Shown: one piece after another, positions 1-20,595 of the stretch
Layout: each line of letters starts with the position of its first letter
Numbering within the stretch: position 1 is the stretch's first letter
From: Plantago major
Lineage: Eukaryota > Streptophyta > Magnoliopsida > Lamiales > Plantaginaceae
Assembly: GCA_026545765.1 (NCBI GenBank)
Contig: CM048840.1
Span: 1,633,265 to 1,697,264 of the forward strand
Length of the DNA stretch: 64,000 nucleotides
Direction of reading: 5' to 3'
The notes under the pieces: model-generated
The model's input: the letters and a program-made list of their open reading frames with translations, nothing else
What the model was told of the DNA's origin: nothing
The model's database searches: none
Position numbers and translations under genes: made by a program

Positions 1-47
1 ATGTCTCTTAAGAGGATCATATCATGATATGCTGTACTTCACTTCAG

Positions 48-9921
<9,874 letters not shown>

Positions 9922-11365
9922 TGCCTGATTGGACTTATCATCACGCTGTTGTAACTAGTAAGCCTCTCTGTTTCTCAAGTATGAACATTACTAACAACAT
10001 GAAACAGTTTCTGAAATTCACACAATAGTTAATGTAGTTCAAATGAATTGGTATACTGCCGATTATAAGGCTGCATTTTCTAAATAATCACAGTGGCGCC
10101 CGCCTTTAAGATTTAACAGTCTCGGAAATAAGGGCAGCACTGTTGTATTTCATTTGTATTTGTAACATCAACAGAGTTATAGCTTAAGGGCAGTCAATAC
10201 ATTTTACATTTGTTGGCGCCTAGCTGTTTTGATACACTTTCAAATGAAAGGTTACTTGTATCCAGTTTCAAGTCCTAATTCATCAATTTATTGCCTTTTT
10301 AATGGTATTTTGTTTCTCTCTCTGATTGTATTCTCTCTGTAAATGAGGTCAATAATGAACTAATGATCACTTTACCATTTGCAAACGTTTTTATTTTTCT
10401 TCTATTCTGAAATTCAACCTAGATGAGTAGGTAAATTTGATTCAAAAGTGAATTTGGTGAGTGATTTACAAACTGTCTATGGAACAGAGTTGCAGAGGTT
10501 ATGACTTGTGAGTTCCCATGTTATGGGGAAAAAGCTCCCTCGAAGGGTTTACTCGATCCTACTACAACATGATAAATTGTACCATGGTTATACCACGTGT
10601 ATTATATTGTACCGTGGGAAAAAGCATGCCATATATCTTATGTCCCGTTTAAAAGGTACTACGAGTTTACTTGCCTAGATTGGACCACGGATTACTCCAT
10701 ACGTCCACAAACAATGTGATGTCCGACCTTTTTGATATGAACTTTGACCATAAATTATTCCTAAAGTTTATTAAAAAAAATATAACAAATTATGTAATAA
10801 AGATCTATTTAATGTACTTTCATTTGCAATTTCATCAGCAAAATTCCCAGTGTAATTTATAAGCGATTTGTTATCAAAGTCAACATCAACAAGTCAAATG
10901 ACACATTCTCTCCGTGTGACGGGGATATTATTTTTCCTGAAAGTACATTTTGCTTAACACAATTATTATTGGTATTATGTGTAATTCACATTTAAAGTTC
11001 GACGTGCAAACTCGTATCCGAGTGGAGTGTAGAAAAGGGGGTTGGAAAAGAACTCCACTTGAGAATACATGAAGTCAACATAAGGTGAATTGTAAAATCT
11101 CATGATCCAAGTAGTATAATATTTATATCGCCCAGCACAATAACCTATTTCTGCCGTCGCCTTCACGAGATCTCCATTTCAGCATCTAGCTTTTATTTGG
11201 TTTGTAAAAACACAAACCAATATTCCAACTTTAGTCTTAACAACTTTACATTTACGCAAAGTAACTTTTATTTCTCCATTCAACCTCATCTTTTCCTTCT
11301 CCTCAAGCAGACCTTAGCTTACTGCTATTTTGTTCACTCTCCCCATTCCAGTTAACTACTTAGCA
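9922..11365. other. F2KP 3' UTR and spacer before the ATL gene
   Basis: Begins with the F2KP 3' UTR, whose poly(A) site I did not locate. The remainder (about 10250-11300) is AT-rich and without a convincing open frame. Segment 10630-10920 begins and ends with CCGTTT/CTCCGTG-like sequence reminiscent of a decayed MITE, but I could not pair clean inverted ends. The last 100 bases are a pyrimidine-rich likely 5' UTR of the ATL gene. Confidence 0.5.
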
Positions 11366-12064
11366 ATGCTGCAGCCCATGGGAACTCTACTCCACACCAT
11401 ACTCTCCTACGAACCCAATACCGTCATGCTTGCCGCGATCCTATCTTTGGTTCTGGTCATCGTCTTCGTTATCCTCTTACACATCTACGCTAGGACCTTC
11501 TTGACCCCCGAGCCTCTGACAAACGATGGGGTCTCAGCATCTGCACCGGTTGTCCCACTAGCCTTGGGGAGCAGATTCTATCGCCTCCACAGCTTGTTAA
11601 CTGCTCGTAACATTGTTAACAACCACGAGCCTTGTCCTCCGGCCAAGGGTCTTGATTCTTCGGTTATAGCTTCTATAGCGAGGTTTGTATACAAGCCCGA
11701 GGATCAAGGGCGTCATGGATTGGTTTGTGTGATATGCTTGAGCTTATTTCAAGGTCAAGAAGTTGGAAGGAAACTACAATGCTGTGGCCACGCGTTCCAT
11801 GTCGAATGTATCGATATGTGGTTGTTTTCGCACACGACTTGTCCGATTTGTCGTGCTCCTGCAGTTAAGGGAATGTCTGGGGGTGATAGTGTTGTCTTGG
11901 ATTCACCGTCTGATCACCATGAAATTAGTATTGGGGAAGCAAGTGTTGCAGGTTCAGATGGATCCAGTGTGTTGGATATTGTAGTTGAAGGTGCAAATAC
12001 AGGGAATGAACTGAATGGTGCAATTGTAAGAAAGACTCCACCATCATCTAATGTTTGTACATGA
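11366..12064 (+). CDS. ATL-family RING-H2 E3 ubiquitin ligase
   Basis: Intronless, 232 residues, as is usual for the ATL family of membrane-anchored E3 ligases that pass ubiquitin from an E2 to substrates, often in defence or stress responses. A single hydrophobic segment spans about residues 19-41 (VMLAAILSLVLVIVFVILLH). The GLD motif is at 95-97. The RING-H2 domain is about 121-162, with ligands C121, C124, C140, H142, H145, C148, C159 and C162. The spacing C-x2-C-x15-C-x-H-x2-H-x2-C-x10-C-x2-C is the ATL pattern, and the conserved Trp of CIDMWL is present. The usual Pro two residues before the third Cys ligand is Gln here. The start is the first ATG (MLQPMGTLLH); the frame upstream has no ATG. 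A later ATG four codons on is possible. Substrate is unknown. Confidence 0.92.
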   Translation: MLQPMGTLLHTILSYEPNTVMLAAILSLVLVIVFVILLHIYARTFLTPEPLTNDGVSASAPVVPLALGSRFYRLHSLLTARNIVNNHEPCPPAKGLDSSVIASIARFVYKPEDQGRHGLVCVICLSLFQGQEVGRKLQCCGHAFHVECIDMWLFSHTTCPICRAPAVKGMSGGDSVVLDSPSDHHEISIGEASVAGSDGSSVLDIVVEGANTGNELNGAIVRKTPPSSNVCT

Positions 12065-12966
12065 AATTATGCGTATACAAATTTTTGTTCTTCCTCATAT
12101 ATATATATGTATGAAAGTTGAGACTGTGTAAAGACAGTAAGTAGTAACTATACTAATTGCTTCTTGCACAATGTTGCTTAAGCTCAAAGGCATGGAAGTT
12201 CAACACTGCATATATATCTTGCAACACGTTATTACTTATTAGAGAAGTTCAAAGTTCATGACCTTGTAACGGACGGGGGAGTACTAAGTATTAAACGGGA
12301 CGAGGGGAGTACTAAGTGTTAAACATTTTAATATTAAGGGGACAGGGGAGTGCTAATTGTTGACCGTAAAAATTCAAACTGGGACATGCATGCTTAACGG
12401 GATGGAGGAGTAGTAAGTATTAAACATTCTTTTAATATTATAGTCTAAAATTAATCCATAGAAGTACAATTTAAAACTGGTTGATCGGAAGAATACAATT
12501 TTGTTTTGGGAATAAGTAGAGCCCATTCACATATATAAAAAAAATTGGGCCAAATTGGCGATTCCATTTAGAAAACTATATATTTTGGGGCAAATAACAG
12601 GCCGGTATCGAAAGAACCTGGTCATTTTCAGTTAGCGACAATCTGAGTTGCAATACTATATTAACACATACTTTTTGAGTTACGATATTATATTAACACA
12701 TAATTCTCTGAGTTACAATATTGTATTAACGTACATGTGTTACTTTTTCAAATACTTGGTGCCAAAATGTCGCTGGCAGTAATTTTCTCATATATTTTCA
12801 GGTAGTTTGGTAATCAGGAAAAGCCTGATTCAACAAAGTCCAAGAATTTTAGCCTTCTGATGACAAATTAAAGAAAGAACAAGAACGAGGTATAAGAACG
12901 ACATAAATATCTTAAAAGGTTTCCCTGTCTCAAACTCTACAGGCGATTGGATCAGGTTTCTCAGTT
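12065..12966. other. Spacer with decayed repeat fragments
   Basis: The ATL 3' UTR is followed by AT-rich DNA. At 12270-12430 there are three or four degenerate repeats of a GGGGGAGTACTAAGT-AAACATT type, which look like broken MITE ends. At 12646-12740 a unit of about 36 bp (GAGTTACAATATTATATTAA type) occurs three times in tandem. No gene seen. Confidence 0.5.
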
Positions 12967-15294
12967 ATGTCTTCTTCTTCTTCCCATGTTGAAGAAGACG
13001 ATTTCGATTACGTGAAACAGTCTAGGGGTGATTGTAACCTCCGAACCTACCACTTGGTGAATGACATTGTTTCTCTCTGTATGCTCGGAGGGCCCTGCAG
13101 GGAACTCCCGGACATGATCTCGAACTTCTTCCTGATGAACCCGTGGAACCCGAGAATTTCCGTATATTTAAGGCCGCCTCTGCTCCACAGGCTATGGTAA
13201 TGCTTTACGCATCACGTGACAAGACTAACAACCTTGCTGATAAAAAATTTGTAGCTTTTGCTATTTATAATTTTTCAGCCAACTCTGCTGACGTTATTTA
13301 TAATCAGTCATGTTGTCACTATTCTCTGTCTGTACTTGTCGAATTCTGCAAGTGCCTCAGTCAGGTGAGTTCGGGTTATATGTACTGTTCATGCAGGATT
13401 CAATTACAAAAGTTGGTGAAGTATATGCGTATGCGCCCTACAGAACACGAGGACCTGAGTGATTTGGTTCTGTTTGTAGTTGAATTAACGTCTATAATCT
13501 TACATGATTTGGATGGCAATGAGGATTCGACTACTTTTGTTCAAGCTTTTTCTGAATGTATGGTTCCAGTGCGAAATAAGATAGCATCTCATGGTGAGAT
13601 TTCGAAAGGTAAAGACTACTACTACTACTTCCCTTGGGTGGAGGAAGCCATTCTTCTGTATCAGGTTTTCGCTGATTTGTTGTTTAGTTTAGATAAGTGT
13701 TTGGAGATGTATGATCAGCTGGAAAAGTTCAGTGAGAGGTCGAGTTGTCTGTTGCTGTTAATTAAGGAACTCCATGGTATTTCCATGCTTTACGATGGTA
13801 GTGAGGAGGTGTTCTGGGATTTCATTGTGTGCAGAAAGGATGCCCTTTGTCGTATTATACGTACTTATGATAATACGAGTGATCATTACAAGTGGATTCT
13901 TGAGACTAGTTTTGAGATCAGGAGGCATTTGTCAACCTTTATGCTTCCTCCGCTGAATTATTATGATGATGAAAGTGAATATAGTAGTGATGATGATGAC
14001 GACGATGATGATAGGATGTCCCCGATAATTATTGACAGGTCAGATTTGTTGGCGTTGTCATTCCAGCACATTGGGCGTGCTAACCCAAAATCTTTGAGAT
14101 CTGATTTACGTGTGCAGTTTAAGAATGAGGAGGCCTATGGCTTTGGCGTACTTAGGGAGTGGTTCTTATTAGTATGCCAAGCAATTTTTAGTCCGGAAAC
14201 CAATCTCTTTGTCGCTTGCCCTAATGACCGCAGAAGATTCTATCCAAATGCAGGTATGACTCCATACTTTTGAAAACATTTTTGGCCCATTTCTTGCTGT
14301 AACTGATCATAAGAAAAATGATTTTAAGTTTGTGCATTGATTCTATTTGCAGCATCCAAGGTGAATCCAGTGCACCTCAAATACTTTAGGTTCGCAGGCA
14401 GGGTTATTGCGCTAGCATTGTTGCACAAGGTACAACTTGGCATTGTACTTGATCGTGTTTTCTTCTTGCAACTCGGGGGGTATAGTGTTTCTTTGGAAGA
14501 TATCCAGGAAGCTGATCCTTATTTATATAGTAGCTGCAAGAAATTATTGGAGATGGATCCTGACATTGTTGATCAAGATGCATTAGGTCTAACATTTGCT
14601 CATGAAATAGAGGAGTCTGGGGAGAGAAAAGCCATAGAGTTGTGTCCTGGAGGTAGCCAGATTGTTGTAGATAGTAAAAATAGAGAAGTGTATGTGAATT
14701 CTCTTATTAAATACACGTTTGTTACAGCTATAAGCGAACAAGTAGCCTCCTTTGCTGAAGGTTTTGATGACATAGTGAGTTCTCAAAGAGTCCGGGAATC
14801 CTTCTTCCAGTATTTGTACCTCAAGGATCTTGACTTAATGTTACATGGCAGTGAAAGCGAAATATCTGTAGACGACTGGAAACTGCATACGGACTATGAT
14901 GGTTTCCGAGAAACTGATATTCATATTTCCTGGTTTTGGAAGGTGTATATGATATGTATTTTGTAGAGTACTTACATACTTGTTTATGTTGACGATATAA
15001 GACTAACTAATTGCTGCATCCTTGTAGATTGTTGGGAGCATGTCGAACGAGCAGAAAAAGGTTCTTCTCTTCTTCTGGACATCAATAAAATATTTACCCT
15101 TCGAAGGTTTCAGTGGCTTGGCTTCACGGCTCTTGATATCTAAGCTATTCGAGGAGACGTGTAATTACCTGCCATCCTCGCAGACGTGCTTTTATAGTTT
15201 ACATTTCCCGGGTTATGATTCCTTCGATTCCATGCGAAAGTGTCTTCTGATAATCACCCAAGAACACAAAGGTTGCAGCTTTGGTACTAGCTAG
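12967..15294 (+). CDS. HECT-domain E3 ubiquitin ligase, UPL5-like, with probable 5' frameshift
   Basis: Exons 12967-14253, 14353-14942 and 15028-15294, with GT-AG introns and matching phases. The HECT N-lobe shows FKNEEAYGFGVLREWF, then FYPNA joined across intron 1 to ASKVNPVHLKYFRFAGRVIA. The C-lobe ends LPSSQTCFYSLHFPGYDS, with the catalytic Cys codon at 15187-15189. HECT ligases form a thioester with ubiquitin on this Cys. An Asp run (about 13990-14010) precedes the domain. The order and motifs resemble plant UPL5, but the protein is shorter and I see no ubiquitin-like N-terminal domain. The frame starting at ATG 12967 (MSSSSSHVEEDDFDYVKQ) runs to a stop at 13200, whereas the frame carrying everything downstream is open only from 13065. 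The handover must fall near 13065-13145 and needs an indel; a phase-compatible 44-bp GT-AG intron (13057-13100) is too short to be likely. It is a pseudogene, an assembly error, or starts differently. Confidence 0.8.
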
Positions 15295-15959
15295 GTGAGG
15301 AGTTCTGGAGTTGCAGCTTTGGTGCTAAATTAAACCAGTAGAATTCAGATAGGTGATCGATCTGGAGTTGCACATAGTGACATAGTATAGGGCATATTGT
15401 TACATAGTTGAGTGTACAATTATTTTCTATCTTGATTTTTACCTCAACCAAGTATCTCTAAAACAATACTAAAACTTTGAACATGATGTTAGGTTTAGAT
15501 ATTCTCATCATTTATGAGGTTCAGTAAAGGCACTATGAATGTTCTCAAGTAGATAAATAGTTAGCAGCAATTAGAACATCGTGCTGAAATAGTGTTCGAG
15601 AATTCCGCTAAAATAAATAACTCAGGAGCGCTTAAGGAGTTTCAAGCCAGCTTTGTTTTTTTCAACTGAAATTTACTGAATTGAACTGTAGTATAAAATA
15701 TAACTAAGCAGAACTGAACTGAACTGTATGAGTTTTGAGTTGAACTGAATAGAGCTTTAATTTATGATGAGCTGCGAGTTTATTATAAATTGTTACAAAC
15801 ACTTCAAATTCAAATTCATCTTATATTAAATTGAAAGGTACGGTTACAGTTAAACACCATTTGAAGACGTTCAAGTTTTAAATACTTACTCGGTTTCCAT
15901 TCAAGTTGCATTGTAAGTATTATATAGACTCCTATTTAATATCATGCCGCATTTTATCA
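15295..15959. other. Spacer with a GAACT-rich dispersed repeat
   Basis: 3' flank of the HECT gene, then AT-rich DNA. About 15660-15765 is a copy of a repeat seen elsewhere in the window (near 26811, 27765, 49850 and, more diverged, 58640), with core GTAGTATAAA-TATAACTAAGC followed by repeated GAACT. No gene. Confidence 0.6.
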
Positions 15960-16432
15960 TACTCCCTCCGTCCCTATTTGAACTACCCGTAGGGACCGGC
16001 ACAGGATTTAATGCAACCAATTAAATTAATGGCTGTTTATTGAAGTGAAAATCTGAAAGAAGCTTAGGCGACTTGGGCGATTTTATCGCACTGATCACAC
16101 TTGCAATTGAAATGAAAGAAGTCAATACTCAATACTGTACCTGATTGCCTCTGTAATAGTACAAGTATACAATTAATTAAAAATTTCCCTCCAAAATGAT
16201 TGTTGATGCACCTGTAAATAAGCTAAATCAATACAAATGCTTTAAAAATCCCACCATTTCTCAGCCAAGTCTCCAAAAATTTACATATTCCCACCAGTTT
16301 TGACATCTCCAAAACTTTGGTGAGTTTCAAAAATTCCCTCCACCTATCTACATAAATACACTTCTATCAATTCATTAAATACAACAACATTGATTGCTCA
16401 ACCACTAACCAAATTCACAAAAATAGATCCAA

Positions 16433-17910
16433 ATGGGCAGATTATCCGTTCAAGAGAAGAACACAATTGTGCAGAATTTGTTAAGGCATAGTGGGGAGGA
16501 TGGAGTTCCAGAACATGGCAAAATGCAAGAAATGGCTGCGTTATATGGAGTGTCAAGAAAAACAATCAGTGGTTTGTGGATTGCAGCAAAGAAACAGATG
16601 GAAGATGATGGTGTAATTCAATTCATATGTCCAAGAATGGGATTGCAATACAAGAACAAAATAAAGGTGGACCATGCAAAGATCATATCCATTCCATTCC
16701 AGGATAGAACGACAATCAGAAAGCTTGCGAGGAAATTAGATGTGAGCAAAAGTGTAGTTGGAAGGTGGGTGGAAACACAAGAAATCAAATCACATACCAA
16801 TGAGATCAAGCCTTTGTTGACGCAATTAAACATGTTGTTGAGGTTTAAATTCTGCTTGAGTTGGTTACAAGTTGATAGGCTGCTCAATAAAGTGAGATTC
16901 CCGAGCATGCACAATGTTGTTCATATAGACGAGAAGTGGTTCTATATAACAAGAACAACCGAGAAGTACTACATCTCAACGGAAGAAGAGCAAGAAGATA
17001 TGCCTCATAGAACATGCCAATCGAAAAGATTCATAACTAAGGTGATGTTTGAATGTGCTGTTAGTAGACCTATATATGCAATTGATGGAACATGCATATG
17101 GGATGGCAAAATAGGAATGTTTCCTTTCACAGCTATGGTCCCAGCAATGCGAAGCAGCAAAAACAGAGAAAATGGCACACTAGAGTTAAAGCCAATCGAC
17201 GCTATCACGCAGCCAGTATACAAACACATGTTGATCAATCAAGTAAAATGCAAAGTGCAATTCATTATTTTACGCAATTTTCTATATACATGCAGCTTTT
17301 TATGCAATTTGTTATGCAACTATTTATGCAATTTTGTACAGTTTTTTAGTATGTGCAGTAGCTATAAGTGCTGGAAATTAAGATGGAAATTGGATGCAGC
17401 TTTATAATTTTTCTCAAGTGTTGTTGTTTAACATATCAGGTTGTTCCGGCAATTAAAGCAAAATGGCCGCCATTTGCAAGCAAAAGCATAATAATTCAAC
17501 AAGACAACGCAAAACCACATATAGACGACAATGATGTGGATTTTAGGGCTGTTGCAGATGCAAATGGACGGGATATACACATACTAAATCAGCCAGCTAA
17601 CTCTCCTGATCTAAACATAAATGATCTTGGATGGTTCAGGGTTATTCAATCACTACAATGTGACCATGCAGCATACAATGTTCCAGATCTTTGCAAGAAT
17701 GTTGCCCTAGCTTTTGAAGAACTAACTGACACCACACTAAACAAGGTATTCCTTAGTCTACAATCTTGTATGGTTGAGATTTTGAGAAAAGCTGGAAACA
17801 ATAACTACATTCTACCTCACATGGGTAAGGACGCACTCATTAGGGCAAATACACTACTGGAGTACATACCTGAAAATTGTGGCGACGACATTGACAATAA
17901 GGTTTCTTGA
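16433..17910 (+). CDS. Mariner-like transposase (DD39D), apparently intact
   Basis: Cut-and-paste transposase. Exons 16433-17242 and 17440-17910 are joined over a 197-bp GT-AG intron, giving 426 residues without a stop. The N-terminus has a helix-turn-helix-like stretch (about residues 30-55, MAALYGVSRKTISGLWIAAK). The catalytic triad reads D166 (VVHIDEKWFY), D292 (IIQQDNAKPH) and D332 (NSPDLNINDLGWF). There are exactly 39 residues between the second and third Asp, the signature spacing of plant mariner-like elements. The start is the first ATG of the frame, and the protein lies centrally between the TIRs. Exon 2 ends at a TGA with no further obvious exon; a short alternative C-terminus through GTTTCT at 17903 cannot be excluded. 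It could be active and could mobilise related Stowaway MITEs, but this is inference. Confidence 0.92.
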
Positions 17911-18942
17911 TTTTTTCGATATAAATGCAGCACGAAGATACTTTCGAATAATCGAAAGTTGAGCAACCTCTCAATGGTATAATCATCATCATCTTCCATG
18001 TCGATATCATCATCCTCATCTTCCATGTCAATTTTAGCAGCCTCATCTTCATGCCGATATCAGCATTTGCAGCCATCAATTCTGCCTCCCATTCTGCACA
18101 CCATTGAGCATAATTTGGAAATCGACGTGTTGCACGCGCTACATTCCTACAAATTAGCATATGAAATTCATTAAGAACAGGAAGACAGTTAGCACGTGCT
18201 ACATTCCTCTCAATGGATGCTTTTGCTTTTAATTAGTAGCAAAATGAGTGATCAACACAAGTATACTGCTCCATCTTTACTTAGTTTAATTAAAGCTACT
18301 AATTGTTAGTTGTTTCTTGATTAAATTCATTGCAAGGTTCAAGAATGATGGTAAATATTCAATGTAGTGTGATAGCCAACAATGATTTAAATGATGCAGA
18401 GAACTCAACTTTTTTGTTGCTTCAAGAAGATTTAAATGAATGATTATTTCCTTGTGGCACATTGAACAAATTCATCAGCCCATGTAACAGGTAATAATAA
18501 TGAACATCTAGAAATCAAGACTGCAAAAGCTTACTTGTTCATTCAAATCTACCAAAGACCTAACAAATTTAGAAAATCAAGATCAGAAGTCAGAAGATGG
18601 GATGAAATCATTTGAAAAGAACACAAAGCCTCAGACCGTCCTAGTTCAAAGAGTATTCAGCATTTAATCTTAGGGATACCATAAACAATCATCACGACTT
18701 TGATTGCTTCAAAATACTTACTTGGAGACTTCGATTATGGTAGGCGACGATGAAGTCGATGCCGGTGGAGGACGCGACGGCGAAGGAGTTGCCGGTGGAA
18801 GGGGCAACGATGAAGTAGATCGGGTACTTATCCAATTGACGACTGGAGAACGTGAGGCTGGTGGTGGCGGGGTTCGGTGTGGCTGTTGAGATCGATCTGG
18901 GGACGATGTGAAGCTATTGGCGGCTGGGCGCGACGGATCCAT
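17840..18942 (-). CDS. Antisense spliced gene-like unit inside the mariner element
   Basis: On the minus strand an ATG at 18942 sits in a strong context (CGCCACC before ATG G). Exon 1 (18942-18722) encodes a Ser/Pro-rich start (MDPSRPAANSFTSSPDRSQQ). A GTAAGT donor at 18721 and an AG acceptor at 18148-18147 join it in phase to exon 2 (18146-17840), which begins NVARATRRFPNYAQWCAEWE. As read, 175 residues. In exon 2, near 18045, a second frame becomes strongly acidic (EDEDDDIDMEDDDDYTIERL), so an indel may have shifted the original frame. The unit runs toward the transposase gene and their 3' ends overlap. I recognise no family. It could be an element-encoded accessory protein, a captured host fragment, or noncoding. 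Confidence 0.45.
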
Positions 18943-19186
18943 GGTGGCGGGGATCGCCGGATCGGCGGTGATGGTTGATGAAGATGATCGATTTGGGGAT
19001 GATGTGAAGTGAGGATGGTCGATTTGGGGTTAAATGGGATGGGCAGATGAGCTGCCCGAATGTTATTAGAATACTAGATTTAATTGGATTGTGGGGTATA
19101 TAATTTGCCAAATATGAAAATGGGTAATTGAATTGGGGACAGCCCAAAACGGAATACGGGTAATTGAAATAGGGACGGAGGGAGTA

Positions 19187-20090
19187 TTTCTTATTTGTTG
19201 GTAAACGATACACCATTTGCAATGTCCACATAGATACTAAGTCTCATGAAAGTCCTATTACATTTGTAGAGTTCGGAGAGACCTCTAATTTCTTGATACC
19301 GACCTAAACATAGGTCTGCGTTAGATGATCACCATGTACAATCTTAATAATGTGCTATATTAATTATATTTTAATACTAGATTATTAATGTACATCTATA
19401 CCCCTATTCAAATCTAATTAAATTTCAGAAATATAATTTTATATATTTTATACATCTTTTTCAAACATATCAACAATTAAACATTGATCATCGTCGTCTT
19501 CATCCTTCTGTAATAATCCTTTAAGCCAACGTAATTTTAGTTACAAAGGTCAGGAGGAAACTTATCCCAATTTTCCCTTGAGCAGAGCAAACACAGTAAA
19601 GGGAAAAAGAAATACAAAAAACAATACATTGTCCCAAATCCAACCCAAGATGATGTACGATGGTAAGTGAAAAACAAACACACTGATAGACGGATTGAAG
19701 ATGGATAAATAAAGCTTTAAAATTGGGTCTTGCTCCACTAATTTTGGAATAATCTTGTTGAATTGGGATTGATCGTCTGATTAGGGTTCTTTACACTTGG
19801 TAATTGTTGACAAATAGAGTTGAATAGCTTCAATGTAATGGCGTATATTTAAAGATGGAACTGTAATTAATTATCTAATTGTTTGTTATTAATAAAGGTT
19901 ATGTATATGAAATTTAGAAAAATTGAAATTATATATATTATATATAACATTTAAAATAATTATTTTATAAGGGTTTATAGTCATCTAAAAAAATTATGGG
20001 AATTTTTAATTATTAATTATTAATCGTACCCAAAATTATAGAGAAAATAACTTCGAACTAAAATTAATGGATCAGATTGAGTAACTAAAA
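19187..20090. other. AT-rich spacer
   Basis: No gene seen. The last part (about 19955-20085) is one copy of a 130-bp direct repeat whose other copy lies at 22985-23135. A pale relation to transposon subterminal sequence is possible. Confidence 0.5.
19955..20085 (+). repeat. Direct repeat, copy 1 of about 130 bp
   Basis: Shares ordered blocks with 22985-23135: AATTAT-TTATAAGG, TTTTAATTATTA, CGTACC-AAA-TATAGA-AAAATGACTTCGAA and AATGGAT-AGATTGA. Both copies have the same orientation. They flank the TIR element at 20.1-22.5 kb. Confidence 0.65.
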
Positions 20091-20595
20091 GGACGAATTA
20101 CATCTGGACCCCCTACTAGAGTTTCTAATTACAGATGGATCCCTATTAGTTCAACAATACCGGAGAAGCCCCTGTTAGATACATTTTAATTACATCTAAG
20201 CCCATGAATTTGACTTTTGGCGGATTAAAACTTGGAAAATTCTTTTTTACCCTTGGTCCATTATCGGATTTCAGAATCGACCAAACAACCTTAAGTAATG
20301 GGTGTCACGTGTGTGGCACATGAGGACTCAGATGTAATTGATGTAAAACAATAAGTAATTATATGTAACTGTAATATAGCCGTTATTTTTTTAAAAAAAC
20401 TAGCCTATTTATACATTGATCTGCTTAATTGCAATGTAAGTCCCTAGGGCTTTCTGTTCCTTTCAAATCACCCATAACTTTCTAAAAGTTCAATTGATTC
20501 CCAGTAACTTTCTAAACGTTACAATAAAGTCCGTCAAATTCTCAAACACAAGGGCTTTGAGTTTTCGAAAACCTCAAACAGATCCCTGTACTTTC

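Larger units (their letters stand above)
15962..19184. mobile_element. Complete mariner-like element (plant MLE, DD39D)
   Basis: A 3223-bp element flanked by the TA target duplication (15960-15961, 19185-19186). The TIR of about 30 bp begins CTCCCTCCGTCCCTATTT at both ends, with two mismatches between arms. It contains an uninterrupted transposase gene on the plus strand and a gene-like unit on the minus strand. Plant MLEs are the autonomous relatives of Stowaway MITEs, several of which are present in this window with the same CTCCCTCCGT start. Confidence 0.95.

Noticed and set aside
11330..11365. Twelve-residue N-terminal extension of the ATL protein
   Set aside because: Would need a TTG start; the first ATG is at 11366.
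13057..13100. 44-bp GT-AG intron to repair the HECT gene
   Set aside because: Phase fits, but it is well below the usual minimum plant intron length and would remove sequence that looks coding; kept only as an alternative.
18704..18889. Plus-strand Gly/Asp-rich ORF in the mariner element
   Set aside because: It is the mirror of the Ser/Pro-rich antisense exon, which has better start context and splice sites.
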